64,000 bases of DNA from Chloroflexota bacterium (GTDB lineage: Bacteria > Chloroflexota > Anaerolineae > Aggregatilineales > Phototrophicaceae). Location: the NCBI GenBank assembly GCA_020161935.1, contig JAIUNI010000009.1:1-64000 (forward strand), written 5' to 3'. Within the stretch, counting starts at the first letter, position 1. Each line of letters begins with the position of its first letter. Below the pieces are notes generated by a model. It saw nothing but the letters and a program-made list of their open reading frames with translations, was not told the origin of the DNA and did not search any database. The translations under genes were made by a program, and so were the position numbers. Positions 32,904-42,336 of this stretch are shown piece after piece.

Positions 32904-35900
32904 ATGTCTAAAAACGTGATGATTTACGCCGCCTCGGTTGCCCCCGGCGGTGTGCATACTTTTACCACTCAGATGAGCCATGCTTTGGGGCGTGTTTTGC
33001 CTGCCGCCGCTTGGGAACTCGCGATTTTAGGCCGCGCCAAAGACAGCCTCAATCTGCCTATTGATTGGCCGTCTGATGTGTTTAAGCCGCTGGAACAGGT
33101 CGAAACGAAAACCGGAGAGACGACTTATTCCAACGCGAATGTGAGCGACTTCCAGCAGCTTGTGAACCCGAACAGCACCCCGTTCGATGTGCTGTATTTG
33201 CCGTCACCGTGGGGCAATATCCCCTTGGGGACGACGCTGCCCATCCCCGCGCCTGTCGTGATGAATATTCACGACTTCGAGTTTGACCAGATCGACTACG
33301 GCATCACGACCGACCAGTACCGCCGTGAAGTTCATAAGTTCGCTGGCTTGGGCAGCGCGTTTGTGTTCGCCAGCGAGTACATGCGTGAACAGGCAGTTAC
33401 CCGTTACCCCTTCCCGCGTGAACGGACGCATGTCATTTACCCTGTGCCAACGGTAACAAGTGTGACGAACTCCACCGATGTACGTGCGAAGTACCATTTA
33501 CCAGAGCGCTTTGCCTTCACGCTTGGTTGGCTCTCGCGCCGGAAGAATGGTGCCGCTTTGGTGGAAGCGTGGGGTATCCTGAATGCGCAGGGGCAGGCAT
33601 CACTGCCGTTGGTCACGGCAGGCTACGAGTTTGACGATGTGCTGCCGGATAATGTGGCGCATCAGCGCTATCAGGCTTCCGTGAAGTCGCGTATCACCGA
33701 ACTTGGTTTGCACGACAGCATCCTCAACCTCGGCGTGGTTGACCAAGCCGATATTCCGGCGTTGATCGCGGCGGCGGCGATGGTGATTGTGCCGTCGAAA
33801 TCCGAAGCCGGGTTGAGCTACGTGATGCTGGATACGATGGCGCTGCGTACACCGCTGCTGCACGCGCGTATTCCAGTCGTGACCGAACGCCTCGGTACGG
33901 ACGATACTTACGCGCTCAGTTTTGACCCTGAAAAGCCGGATGAACTCGCCAAGCAGGTCGTTGCACTGTTAAACGATGCGGCGGCGGCAAAGGCACGCGC
34001 GGAAAAAGCCTATGCACTGGTCACGCAGCGGACGCAGGATGATGTCGCGCGCGAGTATGTTGAACTGTTCAAAGCGGTCAGTACGCTGCCGTGGAAAACA
34101 CGCCCCCGCCAGCGAGACAATGATATGCGAAGCCGCGAAGAACGGGTGGCGTGGCTCATCAACCACACCACGCTGCGGGATGCCGAACTGCCGGTCATCC
34201 GCGCGTTGGGCTTAGAGGTGTATACGAGTAAGGAAGTCTCGGCACAAACCGAGGTTCGTACCGAGTCGATTGATTATTCCGAAGATGAACACTCGACGCT
34301 GCCGAATTGGGTGCTTGACCGGCTCAATAACCACAATTTCTATGATGACGGTGTGCCGCCGGATATTGCCCAACTGCTGAATGGATTTTTCGGCACGGTC
34401 ATTACCACGGCTTTTGGTCAGCCGATTGAAGACATCATCAAGGTCTTTAACGGGCGTATCCTAATCCGCGCCTTTGGCCGGGAACTTCCCTACACTTACA
34501 GCGAAGAATTTACCCGTATGGCAGAGGGCAACTTCTGGGAATATATCGGGAAGGCAAAGAACCGGTTCTGGTTAGCGCCATCCTACGACAACCTCGCCGA
34601 GGTCGAAGAACCGCCTATTCGTGAACGAGCGCCGTTTTTACCGCTGACCTTGCCGGATCGTTCGTGGCGTGCTGCTGGACAGTGGATTGGCAATGACCGC
34701 CGCATCTTGTTTGTTTGCCCGCGTATCATCTCGCGGCCACAGTATTACGGGAAGATTTATAACGAGTTTAAAGCCAATTTAGGGCATTTACCCTACTTGG
34801 TCGCCGGACATCAATCGGAACCGGTTGATGATCCGAATGTCATGGGTTACGCCAATGACGACCAGATGCAAACATGGTTCCGCGAACTGCGGGTCATGTT
34901 TTACCACAGCCGTGAACCGCGTCATCTACACTATCACCCATTGGAAGCCGTAGTTTATGGGATGCCGCTTATCTATATGAAGGGTGGGCTGGTCGAGTCG
35001 TTGATGGGACCGAATAAGCCTGGTGCCTGTGATACCTATGCGGAAGCCGAAACCAAACTTCGCTGGATTTTAGATGGGGATGAGGCGTTTATACGCAGCG
35101 TGATTGAAAGCCAGAATGTGCTGCTCGATACGTTCCGCCCGGAGTATGTGCTGCAAAAATGGCGCGAAAATTTTCTCAGTCGCGTGATGAATACTTCACC
35201 CATACCGGATGTGCTGCCGTTCGCGCAGTGGAAACCGGTGTCACCGGCATTTCAGCAGCCAGCGCCGCCCGTGCCTTCACCGGCTGGACGACACATTGGC
35301 ATATTCGCCTTAGTATGGCCCTACGGCGGAATCTACAAATATATTACGGGTCTTGTGGATACCGCAGCGCGAATAGCTGGCGTGTGGAAGTTTGACATCA
35401 TCTGGGGATTGCAGGTTTTCGGCGAGCATCACTTCCCTGCCGTGCGCTGGCCTTATCAATCATATCCGAATCTGCAAATCGAAATGCTGCCTGATCCGTC
35501 GCTGTGGCAGCAGCGATGGCAAACGGCTAAACGGCTCGCACGACCGAATAATTGGCGCAAGACCAAAATTTACCTGACGAACCGCCCTGTGCGGATCACC
35601 AGCGAGCTGCTGTACTTCCCGTTGAGCTATGTTCAAGAGGCCGTCCGGCAGCGCCGGCTTCGCCCACGAGGAACACCGCTGTTCAAAATACTGGATGACA
35701 GCCGGATTGGGCGCAAAATTTTGTCGAATCCGATTGTGCGGCGCTTGATGCCTAAGGATAGCTATACACCACCCACGCTGCCGCTGCCCAAACCGGCGCA
35801 GCGGGTCGCTTCGGTGAAGGTGCCAGCTCTGCTTGAGTCGCCTATTCCGCCGTTCCGTCCCTATTTGACGATGCGCCAACTCGGAAACATCGCCAGTAAA

Positions 35901-36845
35901 TACGATGCGCTGCTGTTCGGCAATCCATTTCGGCTGCTTTCACCGAATATGAAGCTCAAAGATACGACCCCGCAGCCCGTGACCATTACGATGTATGACT
36001 TGGCGCATGAGTATACGGAAGTTTGGGGCGACGACAGCGCCTCGATCTCACGAGAAATGGTGCTGTGGGGGAAAATCGCCCGCATCATTATTTTTGGCTC
36101 GGAGTTCATCCGTAACGAAGCAGTCATGCGTTACGATATTCCAATCGAGAATACCCGCATTGTGCGCCCCTCGCCGCTGGTTATTCGGCGCGATGCCCCC
36201 GGCGAAGAAGAAATCAACCGCGTGAAAGCCAAACTCGGTTTGCCGGATCGCTACCTGTTTAACAGCGGGTATCAGGGTACGCACAAAAATAACATCATGA
36301 TTATTCAAGCGCTCCAAATCCTCCACTGGCGCGGGTTTGATACGCCGCCTCTGGTACTTGGCGGGGCAGAGGCGAAGCGCTTGCTGCTGAATGCACCCTT
36401 AACCGGTTATCTAGGTGCTGTCCAGAAGCTGATTGCCGAAGGTTACTTTGAGGTGGGCAAGGACATCATCGTCGTCGACTACATCGAGGAGGATGACCTC
36501 CCTGCGGTTTATGGCGGCGCGACGATTGGCATCAGCATGTCGCGTTCCGAGTCCACCGTTCACGGCATGATTACCGAGTCGATGTTGTACGGCGCACCCG
36601 TGATCGCCACCACCATTCCACAAAATGTTGAGGAGTTGGGACTCGAAGATGAGTTCGCGCTACTTGTGCCGTTGGATGATCCGGTCGCGCTGGCGGATGC
36701 GATACAGTACACGCTGACTGATCCGGCAGCGACGGCAGAACGCATCAAACGCGCCAACGTGTATATCGGCGCGAAGACGTGGGAAAAGATGGCGGGTGAG
36801 TTCCTCGAAATCTTTGAGGAAATCGCTGCCTCGCGGAAATCCTAG
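32904..36845 (+). CDS. Triple glycosyltransferase-domain protein (1313 aa)
   Basis: 1313 residues, about three times a normal GT4 enzyme. Domain 1 (about 1-405) has APGGVHTFTTQMSHALG, VFASEYMREQAV and SKSEAGLSYVMLDTMALRTPLLHA. Domain 2 (about 415-775) has RVAWLINHTTLRDAELPVIRALG and EPRHLHYHPLEAVVYGMPLIYMKGG, with weaker resemblance. Domain 3 (about 797-1313) has IGIFALVWPYGGIYKYITGLV, IFGSEFIRNEAVMRYDI and a good SESTVHGMITESMLYGAPVIATT motif. Domains 1 and 3 share the FxSEYxRxxAVxRY element, suggesting an internal duplication. Such proteins often build repeating units by adding several sugars processively. It precedes the convergent Wzt gene by 17 nt. Confidence 0.82.
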   Translation: MSKNVMIYAASVAPGGVHTFTTQMSHALGRVLPAAAWELAILGRAKDSLNLPIDWPSDVFKPLEQVETKTGETTYSNANVSDFQQLVNPNSTPFDVLYLPSPWGNIPLGTTLPIPAPVVMNIHDFEFDQIDYGITTDQYRREVHKFAGLGSAFVFASEYMREQAVTRYPFPRERTHVIYPVPTVTSVTNSTDVRAKYHLPERFAFTLGWLSRRKNGAALVEAWGILNAQGQASLPLVTAGYEFDDVLPDNVAHQRYQASVKSRITELGLHDSILNLGVVDQADIPALIAAAAMVIVPSKSEAGLSYVMLDTMALRTPLLHARIPVVTERLGTDDTYALSFDPEKPDELAKQVVALLNDAAAAKARAEKAYALVTQRTQDDVAREYVELFKAVSTLPWKTRPRQRDNDMRSREERVAWLINHTTLRDAELPVIRALGLEVYTSKEVSAQTEVRTESIDYSEDEHSTLPNWVLDRLNNHNFYDDGVPPDIAQLLNGFFGTVITTAFGQPIEDIIKVFNGRILIRAFGRELPYTYSEEFTRMAEGNFWEYIGKAKNRFWLAPSYDNLAEVEEPPIRERAPFLPLTLPDRSWRAAGQWIGNDRRILFVCPRIISRPQYYGKIYNEFKANLGHLPYLVAGHQSEPVDDPNVMGYANDDQMQTWFRELRVMFYHSREPRHLHYHPLEAVVYGMPLIYMKGGLVESLMGPNKPGACDTYAEAETKLRWILDGDEAFIRSVIESQNVLLDTFRPEYVLQKWRENFLSRVMNTSPIPDVLPFAQWKPVSPAFQQPAPPVPSPAGRHIGIFALVWPYGGIYKYITGLVDTAARIAGVWKFDIIWGLQVFGEHHFPAVRWPYQSYPNLQIEMLPDPSLWQQRWQTAKRLARPNNWRKTKIYLTNRPVRITSELLYFPLSYVQEAVRQRRLRPRGTPLFKILDDSRIGRKILSNPIVRRLMPKDSYTPPTLPLPKPAQRVASVKVPALLESPIPPFRPYLTMRQLGNIASKYDALLFGNPFRLLSPNMKLKDTTPQPVTITMYDLAHEYTEVWGDDSASISREMVLWGKIARIIIFGSEFIRNEAVMRYDIPIENTRIVRPSPLVIRRDAPGEEEINRVKAKLGLPDRYLFNSGYQGTHKNNIMIIQALQILHWRGFDTPPLVLGGAEAKRLLLNAPLTGYLGAVQKLIAEGYFEVGKDIIVVDYIEEDDLPAVYGGATIGISMSRSESTVHGMITESMLYGAPVIATTIPQNVEELGLEDEFALLVPLDDPVALADAIQYTLTDPAATAERIKRANVYIGAKTWEKMAGEFLEIFEEIAASRKS

Positions 36846-36862
36846 TTGTGCATCGGCTTGGC

Positions 36863-38158
36863 TTAGATGTCTTCGATAGACTTCCGCAGCATTTTGACGT
36901 TGGGGGTATAGACCAAATCCCCCTGCGGCTCGAAGTAGTGATGCTCAACGTCACGTTTCGGGCCGACGATCAGGATGCGCTGCACAATATCGTTCCACGA
37001 CCCCAACGGTTTCATCAATATGGGGTTCGATAGGCTAATGCGGACTCCCAACCCGCGCGGGCGGATTTTCATCGCGGGGAAGTAGCCTTCGAGGATGAGA
37101 TCGCCTGTTTTATCGCCAATCGGGGCAAGCTGCTGGTTATCGCAGGCCGTGATGAAGGTTTGGGTCGCAATATCCGTCAGGCCAATCGTGACACGCATAT
37201 CCGGTATCGGCTCGGAAAGGCGCAGATGGCAGCGGATGATGATGTCATCGCCAAACTCGAATTTGGTTTGCGGGTCACCGGCTTTGTTGTGCGTGGTCAC
37301 ATGCACAATATCCAAACGGGAGTCACGGATGACCTTGTTTGCCTCGGTGTTTAAGCTGTCGTCCGTAATCCTGACCGTGGTCGGTGTGCCACCCGCTTGG
37401 AGTTTTTGCTGCTGAACTTCGAGGTAATCGGCGACGATGTTACTGGCTGGTCCATCTGCCAGAACGTGACCGTGGTCAATCCACAACGCGCGTTCGCACA
37501 ACCGCTTTACGGAATTGAGGTCGTGCGAGACGAACACCAGTGTGCCACGCCCGACAAATTCTTGAATGGCGTTGCTCGCCTTGACCGAGAAGTTGTAATC
37601 CCCAACCGCCAGAACTTCATCCAGCAAAATCACTTCCGGTTCCATGTGGATGGCGGCAGAAAACCCCAACCGCGCCAGCATACCGGATGAGTAACGCTTA
37701 ATCGGCACCTTGATGTACTCGCCAATATCGGCAAAGTCGATGATTTGGTCAATGCGCTGCAGCGACTGCTGGCGGCTGAGACCCATCAGCGTGCAGTTCA
37801 GAAAGAGATTCTCGTAACCGCTGAGTTCTTGGTGGAAGCCCGCGCCCAACGCCAACAGCGGCGCGACCTTGCCCACGACCCTGACGCGGCCTTTTGTGGG
37901 CAGCGAAACCCCCGCCAGAATACGCAAGAGCGTCGTTTTGCCAGAACCGTTATGCCCGACTAAGCCTAACGATTTGCCTTCCTCAAGGCCAAAGCTGATG
38001 TCGTTCAGAACGTAATGTGCATCCGGGTCACTACTCTTTCTGACCGAGGATGTATTGCGTATGGCGCGAACGGCATCTTGCAAGATCGTTCGGATACGCA
38101 ACGTACCGATGGTATCGTACTGCTTATAGACGTTCTGAACTTGAATGACTTCAGGCAT
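36863..38158 (-). CDS. wzt: ABC transporter ATP-binding subunit for polysaccharide export (Wzt-like)
   Basis: 431 residues. N-terminal ABC ATPase (about 1-245): Walker A GHNGSGKT (68-75), signature YSSGM (156-160, KRYSSGMLARLGFSAA being typical for this exporter class), Walker B VILLDEVLAVGD (Asp180-Glu181), and VFVSHDL switch His. The C-terminal ~170 residues form a beta-sandwich like the Wzt carbohydrate-binding domain (FEFGDDIIIRCHLRLSEPIPDMRVTIGLTD). With the Wzm-like permease encoded 33 nt upstream, it drives export of undecaprenyl-linked polysaccharide. The extended C-terminal domain suggests that it recognises a chain-end modification before export. Confidence 0.9.
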   Translation of the reverse strand: MPEVIQVQNVYKQYDTIGTLRIRTILQDAVRAIRNTSSVRKSSDPDAHYVLNDISFGLEEGKSLGLVGHNGSGKTTLLRILAGVSLPTKGRVRVVGKVAPLLALGAGFHQELSGYENLFLNCTLMGLSRQQSLQRIDQIIDFADIGEYIKVPIKRYSSGMLARLGFSAAIHMEPEVILLDEVLAVGDYNFSVKASNAIQEFVGRGTLVFVSHDLNSVKRLCERALWIDHGHVLADGPASNIVADYLEVQQQKLQAGGTPTTVRITDDSLNTEANKVIRDSRLDIVHVTTHNKAGDPQTKFEFGDDIIIRCHLRLSEPIPDMRVTIGLTDIATQTFITACDNQQLAPIGDKTGDLILEGYFPAMKIRPRGLGVRISLSNPILMKPLGSWNDIVQRILIVGPKRDVEHHYFEPQGDLVYTPNVKMLRKSIEDI

Positions 38159-38191
38159 AGAGGATAAGACTTTTCTCTACAGTGCAAACCG

Positions 38192-39019
38192 CTACAGCGT
38201 ATCGGCAAAGCGCCATTCGGTGCGCTTGAAATACCAATAGCCGACGATCAAAACAACCAGCGCAATGACACCCACCCCCGCCAGTTGAGTCCCCATCGAG
38301 AATGTGCCAAACAGCAGCGTTTCTTGGTAGCCAGCAAAGATCGGCGCGAGTGGGTTGATGATGAACAGCGCCCGCAAATGTTCCGGCACGTTGGTGATCG
38401 GGTACAACACCGGGCTAAGGTACAGGAGCAGTTGCAATAAAATGGGCAGGATTTGGAACAGGTCGCGGATGTACGATGAAACACCCGCCAGAAAGAACGC
38501 CAAACCGAGCGCGAGGCAGGTGTGAATGATGAAGATCGGAATCGCCAGCAGCATATACGGTGTAAGCGGCTGCTGGTAGACGATAAACAGCACCACCACA
38601 ATAACCCCACCAATGAGCAGGTCAACCATCGCTTCGGCGGCGACACCCAATGGCAAGAATTCCCGTGGGAAGCTGACGCGGGTTACGATGTCGAGGTTGG
38701 TGACAACCGACGAAGCCCCGCTGATGACGATGCGCGTCCAATAATTCCATAACACGAGACTGGTAATAACGAACAGCGGGTAAGGAACGGGGTTGGTAGT
38801 GACCCGCGCGATCAGCGAAAAGACAAGAATATAGACGAGGCTCGACAGTAAGGGTTGAAGGATAGCCCACAGCAAACCAACGGTTGTTTGGCTGTAACGG
38901 GTGACAATGCTGCGGCGTATCCAGTAAACGAAGAAAGCACGGTAATCATACGCAAAGCGCAGATGGTCTCTTAGATTGCGCTTAATGTGGTTGTCAGCAG
39001 CTTCATACGTGCGTTGCAT
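38192..39019 (-). CDS. wzm: ABC-2 type polysaccharide exporter permease (Wzm-like)
   Basis: 275 residues with six helices. Typical features are an amphipathic N-terminus followed by FVYWIRRSIVTRYSQTTVGLLWAILQPLLSSLVYILVFS, the LVLWNYWTRIVISGASSVVTNLDIVTRVSFPREFLPLG block, and FQILPILLQLLLYLSPVLYPITNVPEHLRALFIINPLAPIFAGYQE. This is the TagG/RfbA/Wzm pattern. It is the first gene of the wzm-wzt pair and exports a lipid-linked glycan across the cytoplasmic membrane. The gap of about 245 nt to the divergently transcribed secretion locus presumably carries both promoters; on this strand a TATGAT sits near 39074-39079. Confidence 0.9.
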   Translation of the reverse strand: MQRTYEAADNHIKRNLRDHLRFAYDYRAFFVYWIRRSIVTRYSQTTVGLLWAILQPLLSSLVYILVFSLIARVTTNPVPYPLFVITSLVLWNYWTRIVISGASSVVTNLDIVTRVSFPREFLPLGVAAEAMVDLLIGGVIVVVLFIVYQQPLTPYMLLAIPIFIIHTCLALGLAFFLAGVSSYIRDLFQILPILLQLLLYLSPVLYPITNVPEHLRALFIINPLAPIFAGYQETLLFGTFSMGTQLAGVGVIALVVLIVGYWYFKRTEWRFADTL

Positions 39020-39263
39020 AATGGGCGACGGAGCGCTAAATCCTCAAACAATTGGGTCGAGTCAGGCGGGTAATCATAGCATAGGGCGGTTCGCTTCGGC
39101 TAGGGCGGTATAACTGCCGCATCTTGCACCTGATTTGCCATAAAGTACCACCTCAGCGACAATAACTTGAGTATCAAATCTCATTCATTTTCGAGTAAGA
39201 TACAAGAACCTTGAGTAATGAACTCACGCTTTGCAACCCAAAAAGACTCTTAAGGGGGCCGTT

Positions 39264-42230
39264 ATGTCGGGTCGTTTTTCTCGCGTTCTGGGCGGGTTCA
39301 TCTGTCTGCTGGTTTGCCTCACGTTTTCGCTGCGGGTGATGGCGCAGAATGACGTGCGAATGGTGGTCAACTATGCCGAAGTTGCCAGCGAGTCGAGCAG
39401 CAGCCAAACGGTCAATATCTATTTCACCCTGTTTAATGAGCAGGACAAAGCGATCCCTAACCCCGGTCAAACCGCAGCCCAACTGGTGCTGAACGGGCAG
39501 ACGTTTACCGCTTCCAAAGTCGGCAAACCAACCACGCCGTTTTATATCGTTCTGGTACTGGATACGAGCAACAGTATGAAAGCCAACGCGCCCAAACTGC
39601 GCGAGGCAGCGCTGGCTGCCGTCGGGGCTGCGCCGGATGGGACGAACATCGGCATCCTGCGTTTCAGCCACCAAATCCAGCCGCCCTCCGGCTTCACCAC
39701 CGACAAAAACTTGCTGAACAACACCATCGGCGGGCTGACGAACGAACAGTTTACCGGCGGCACCTGCTTGTATGACGCGACCTTCGCGGCGATTGACGCG
39801 CTCAAGATCGCACCGGCGGGGCGGCGTGCCGTTATCCTGTTTACCGACGGCGTGGACGAGGATCAATTTGGCAATCGCCCGTGCAGCCAAGCGACCGAAG
39901 ATACCGTTATTAAGAACGCCCAAGAGAGCCAGAACACACCCATTTACACCATTGGTTTGACGGGCAACGCCAAGACCGACTTCACGACGCTCAACACGAT
40001 GTCCGGTCGTACCGGTGGCCTCGCCAGCGCGGGTAATCCGAACGAGTTGGCGTTCGTCTTCCAAGAAGTGATTAACACGCTCGCCAGCCAGCAGCAGGCG
40101 ACGTTTGACACCATCTGCTTGCCGAACGGCAGCTACTCCGGCGCACTCTCGGTAACGATCAGCCAACCGTCATCGAATGCTTCAGGCGTGGCCGGTAATA
40201 TCAACTTGGGGACGGACTGCTTCCTGCCCACGGCGACACCCACCGCCACTGAAACACCCAACCCCACCGCGACCTCAACGCCGGTTCCACTGACCTTGAG
40301 CATCGTACTGAACCTTGATGCCGCCAAGAACGCGATGGTGTTCGAGGTCAACCGTGAAGGCGACGGTGACATCGGCTTCTACGAGGTGACGATCAAGGAC
40401 AAGGCGACCGGTATCCTGCTGCCTCAGCCGTATGGACGGCGGCACTTCACACCGGAGCAAGCGGCGGAAACCATCGCCACCTCGTTGACGGATGTCTCGG
40501 CGGATACATGGATTGTGTGTATACGGGCGCTGGCAGCGGATGAACGCACACCGATTTCGCAGGAGTTCTGTCAGGAAACGCGCCCGCCGCGCACCCCGAC
40601 ACCAACCAATTCGCCAGCGCCAACCGAAACGGCGACCCCTACACCGCAGCCGACCGCAACCGATACCCCGACACTGACCCCGACGACCGCGCCGACCGCG
40701 ACCGCGACTCTTTCGGCGGTCATACCGGAAATCCGGTTCAACCCCTCGACGCAGGAATTTGAAATTCAGCTGAATATCGCCAACTTTCGCTTAGAGGATA
40801 TTTCGTCCTATACCGTGCGTATTGAGGACGCGAACAAGCTGGTGGTGCGGCGCGTCGAGCAAAGTGGGACGCTCGAAAATCCGTTGAAGGTGCGGGCGAT
40901 TGATGACCGTACCGGACAGGAATTGGCAGAAGGCCAGTATAACATTGTCGTCGAACTGAACGTCAACGGGCAGCCGACCAGCTTCCAAGCCGTGAAGGAA
41001 ATCAAAAAGCCCGCGCCGCCGACACCCACCCCCCCGCCGGGGATTATTGACCAGATCGGCGGTGCGATTAAAGAAAGCCCGATTGTAGCGGTGATCTTTG
41101 CCTTAGTCGTTATTGCGGTGTTCGCGCTGATCTTTTTCCTCATGCGCCGCAGTCGTGGCAGCCGCTTCAACTACGAGCCGGATTATGTGAAGCCGCAGAA
41201 ACCGACACCCTCTCGCGGCGGTGGGGCAGCCGCGCCGGAAAGTGGCAAGCCTATCGCCGACATTGTGGACGGCGGTACACAAATCGAAATCCCGATGGAA
41301 TCAACCACGCGCGATAAAGGTGGCAGCCTGAAGCTGACCCAATCCACCAGCGACCAACTGGGACGCACGTGGAACTTCACCAGCAGCGAAATGCCCTACC
41401 GCATCGGGCGCGGTGGTACGGGTGACTTCCCCGTAAAGGTTGACCTCAAAGACCCCGGTGTCAGCGCCGTTCATGCCACGCTGCAATTCTCCAACGGCCA
41501 GTATTGGATCGTGGACGAGGGCAGCACGAACGGCACGTTTATCAATGGCGACCGCCTGAAACCAGCGCAGCGCCGCTTGCTCGAACATGGGCAGACCATT
41601 CGCTTGGGCGCGAACATTGAGTTTGAGTTCACCGATAAGAACAAACTGTTCCAGATCATGTCCAGCTCGCAGAAGATCGTCCCGCCGCCGTCGTTGAGCA
41701 ATATACCGCCGGTACAAGCGCCGCCTCCACCCGCAGCCCCGACTGCCGCGCCGGTACAAGCGCCCCCACCACCGCCGCCGGTCGCCCAGCCAACCAACCC
41801 GCCGATTGACTTCTCGGAGGAAAAGACCAACGTTTCGCGTATGGGCTTGCCGGGGGGTGTCAAAGCGACGCTGGATGTGTTGGCAGGAAACAACATTCAG
41901 GCCGTGACGTATCCGATTTTGGAAGCCGAATTTACGATTGGCCGCCGTAGAACCAATACGCTGCCGTTAGATCGCCTCGGCATTTCCCGCGAACACTGCC
42001 GCATCGCATGGCAAAACGAGGAACGCTGCTTCACGATTGAGGATTTGGGCAGCGGTAACGGCACCTTCGTCAACAACCAGCCCTTGCCGTCGAACGTCGC
42101 CCAGCATCTTGAAGCCGGTAAGGTGTATGAACTCCAACTGGCGAAGGACGAAAACGCGGTGATGATGCGTTTCCAATATGTGCTGCCGCCCGCGCCCGTT
42201 TCTTACGAGGACGAGCCGACACAAGTTTAA
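39264..42230 (+). CDS. Membrane VWA-domain protein with two FHA domains
   Basis: 988 residues from the ATG at 39264 (AAGGGGG upstream; an earlier in-frame start at 39231 is unlikely). A signal peptide (about 9-30, ends RVMAQ) leads to an outer beta segment, then a VWA domain (about 92-280) with MIDAS motif LDTSNSM (D-x-S-x-S, from about residue 98) and FTDGVDED. Pro/Thr linkers separate two further beta domains (about 345-440 and 495-590). One membrane helix (about 603-626) is followed by two cytoplasmic FHA domains: YRIGRGG..VSAVHATL..GSTNGTFING (about 711-793) and FTIGRRR..ISREHCRI..GSGNGTFVNN (about 886-974), joined by a Pro-rich linker. It is the first gene of the secretion locus. It could sense or hold a ligand outside and read phospho-Thr inside; it possibly carries FHA modules that Firmicute EssC has in its own N-terminus. 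Confidence 0.85.
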   Translation: MSGRFSRVLGGFICLLVCLTFSLRVMAQNDVRMVVNYAEVASESSSSQTVNIYFTLFNEQDKAIPNPGQTAAQLVLNGQTFTASKVGKPTTPFYIVLVLDTSNSMKANAPKLREAALAAVGAAPDGTNIGILRFSHQIQPPSGFTTDKNLLNNTIGGLTNEQFTGGTCLYDATFAAIDALKIAPAGRRAVILFTDGVDEDQFGNRPCSQATEDTVIKNAQESQNTPIYTIGLTGNAKTDFTTLNTMSGRTGGLASAGNPNELAFVFQEVINTLASQQQATFDTICLPNGSYSGALSVTISQPSSNASGVAGNINLGTDCFLPTATPTATETPNPTATSTPVPLTLSIVLNLDAAKNAMVFEVNREGDGDIGFYEVTIKDKATGILLPQPYGRRHFTPEQAAETIATSLTDVSADTWIVCIRALAADERTPISQEFCQETRPPRTPTPTNSPAPTETATPTPQPTATDTPTLTPTTAPTATATLSAVIPEIRFNPSTQEFEIQLNIANFRLEDISSYTVRIEDANKLVVRRVEQSGTLENPLKVRAIDDRTGQELAEGQYNIVVELNVNGQPTSFQAVKEIKKPAPPTPTPPPGIIDQIGGAIKESPIVAVIFALVVIAVFALIFFLMRRSRGSRFNYEPDYVKPQKPTPSRGGGAAAPESGKPIADIVDGGTQIEIPMESTTRDKGGSLKLTQSTSDQLGRTWNFTSSEMPYRIGRGGTGDFPVKVDLKDPGVSAVHATLQFSNGQYWIVDEGSTNGTFINGDRLKPAQRRLLEHGQTIRLGANIEFEFTDKNKLFQIMSSSQKIVPPPSLSNIPPVQAPPPPAAPTAAPVQAPPPPPPVAQPTNPPIDFSEEKTNVSRMGLPGGVKATLDVLAGNNIQAVTYPILEAEFTIGRRRTNTLPLDRLGISREHCRIAWQNEERCFTIEDLGSGNGTFVNNQPLPSNVAQHLEAGKVYELQLAKDENAVMMRFQYVLPPAPVSYEDEPTQV

Positions 42231-42237
42231 ATCAGGA

Positions 42238-42260
42238 GGGGTTTGCCACCGGTAAACCCC
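42238..42260. repeat. Palindromic hairpin between FHA and PP2C genes
   Basis: GGGGTTTGCC and GGTAAACCCC pair around ACC with one G-T wobble, followed by TTTAAC. It is almost the same as the palindrome at 5181-5209 and could also weaken read-through after the VWA-FHA gene. Confidence 0.65.
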
Positions 42261-42336
42261 TTTAACTGTGTCATTTGCTGCAACATCTACATTGCACTAT
42301 AACTAAATTGGGTTTCTTCTTCGCGAAGTGAAAACT

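Noticed and set aside
39174..40166. Minus-strand frame of 330 codons opposite the VWA domain
   Set aside because: Shadow frame; the VWA MIDAS motif and signal peptide are on the plus strand.
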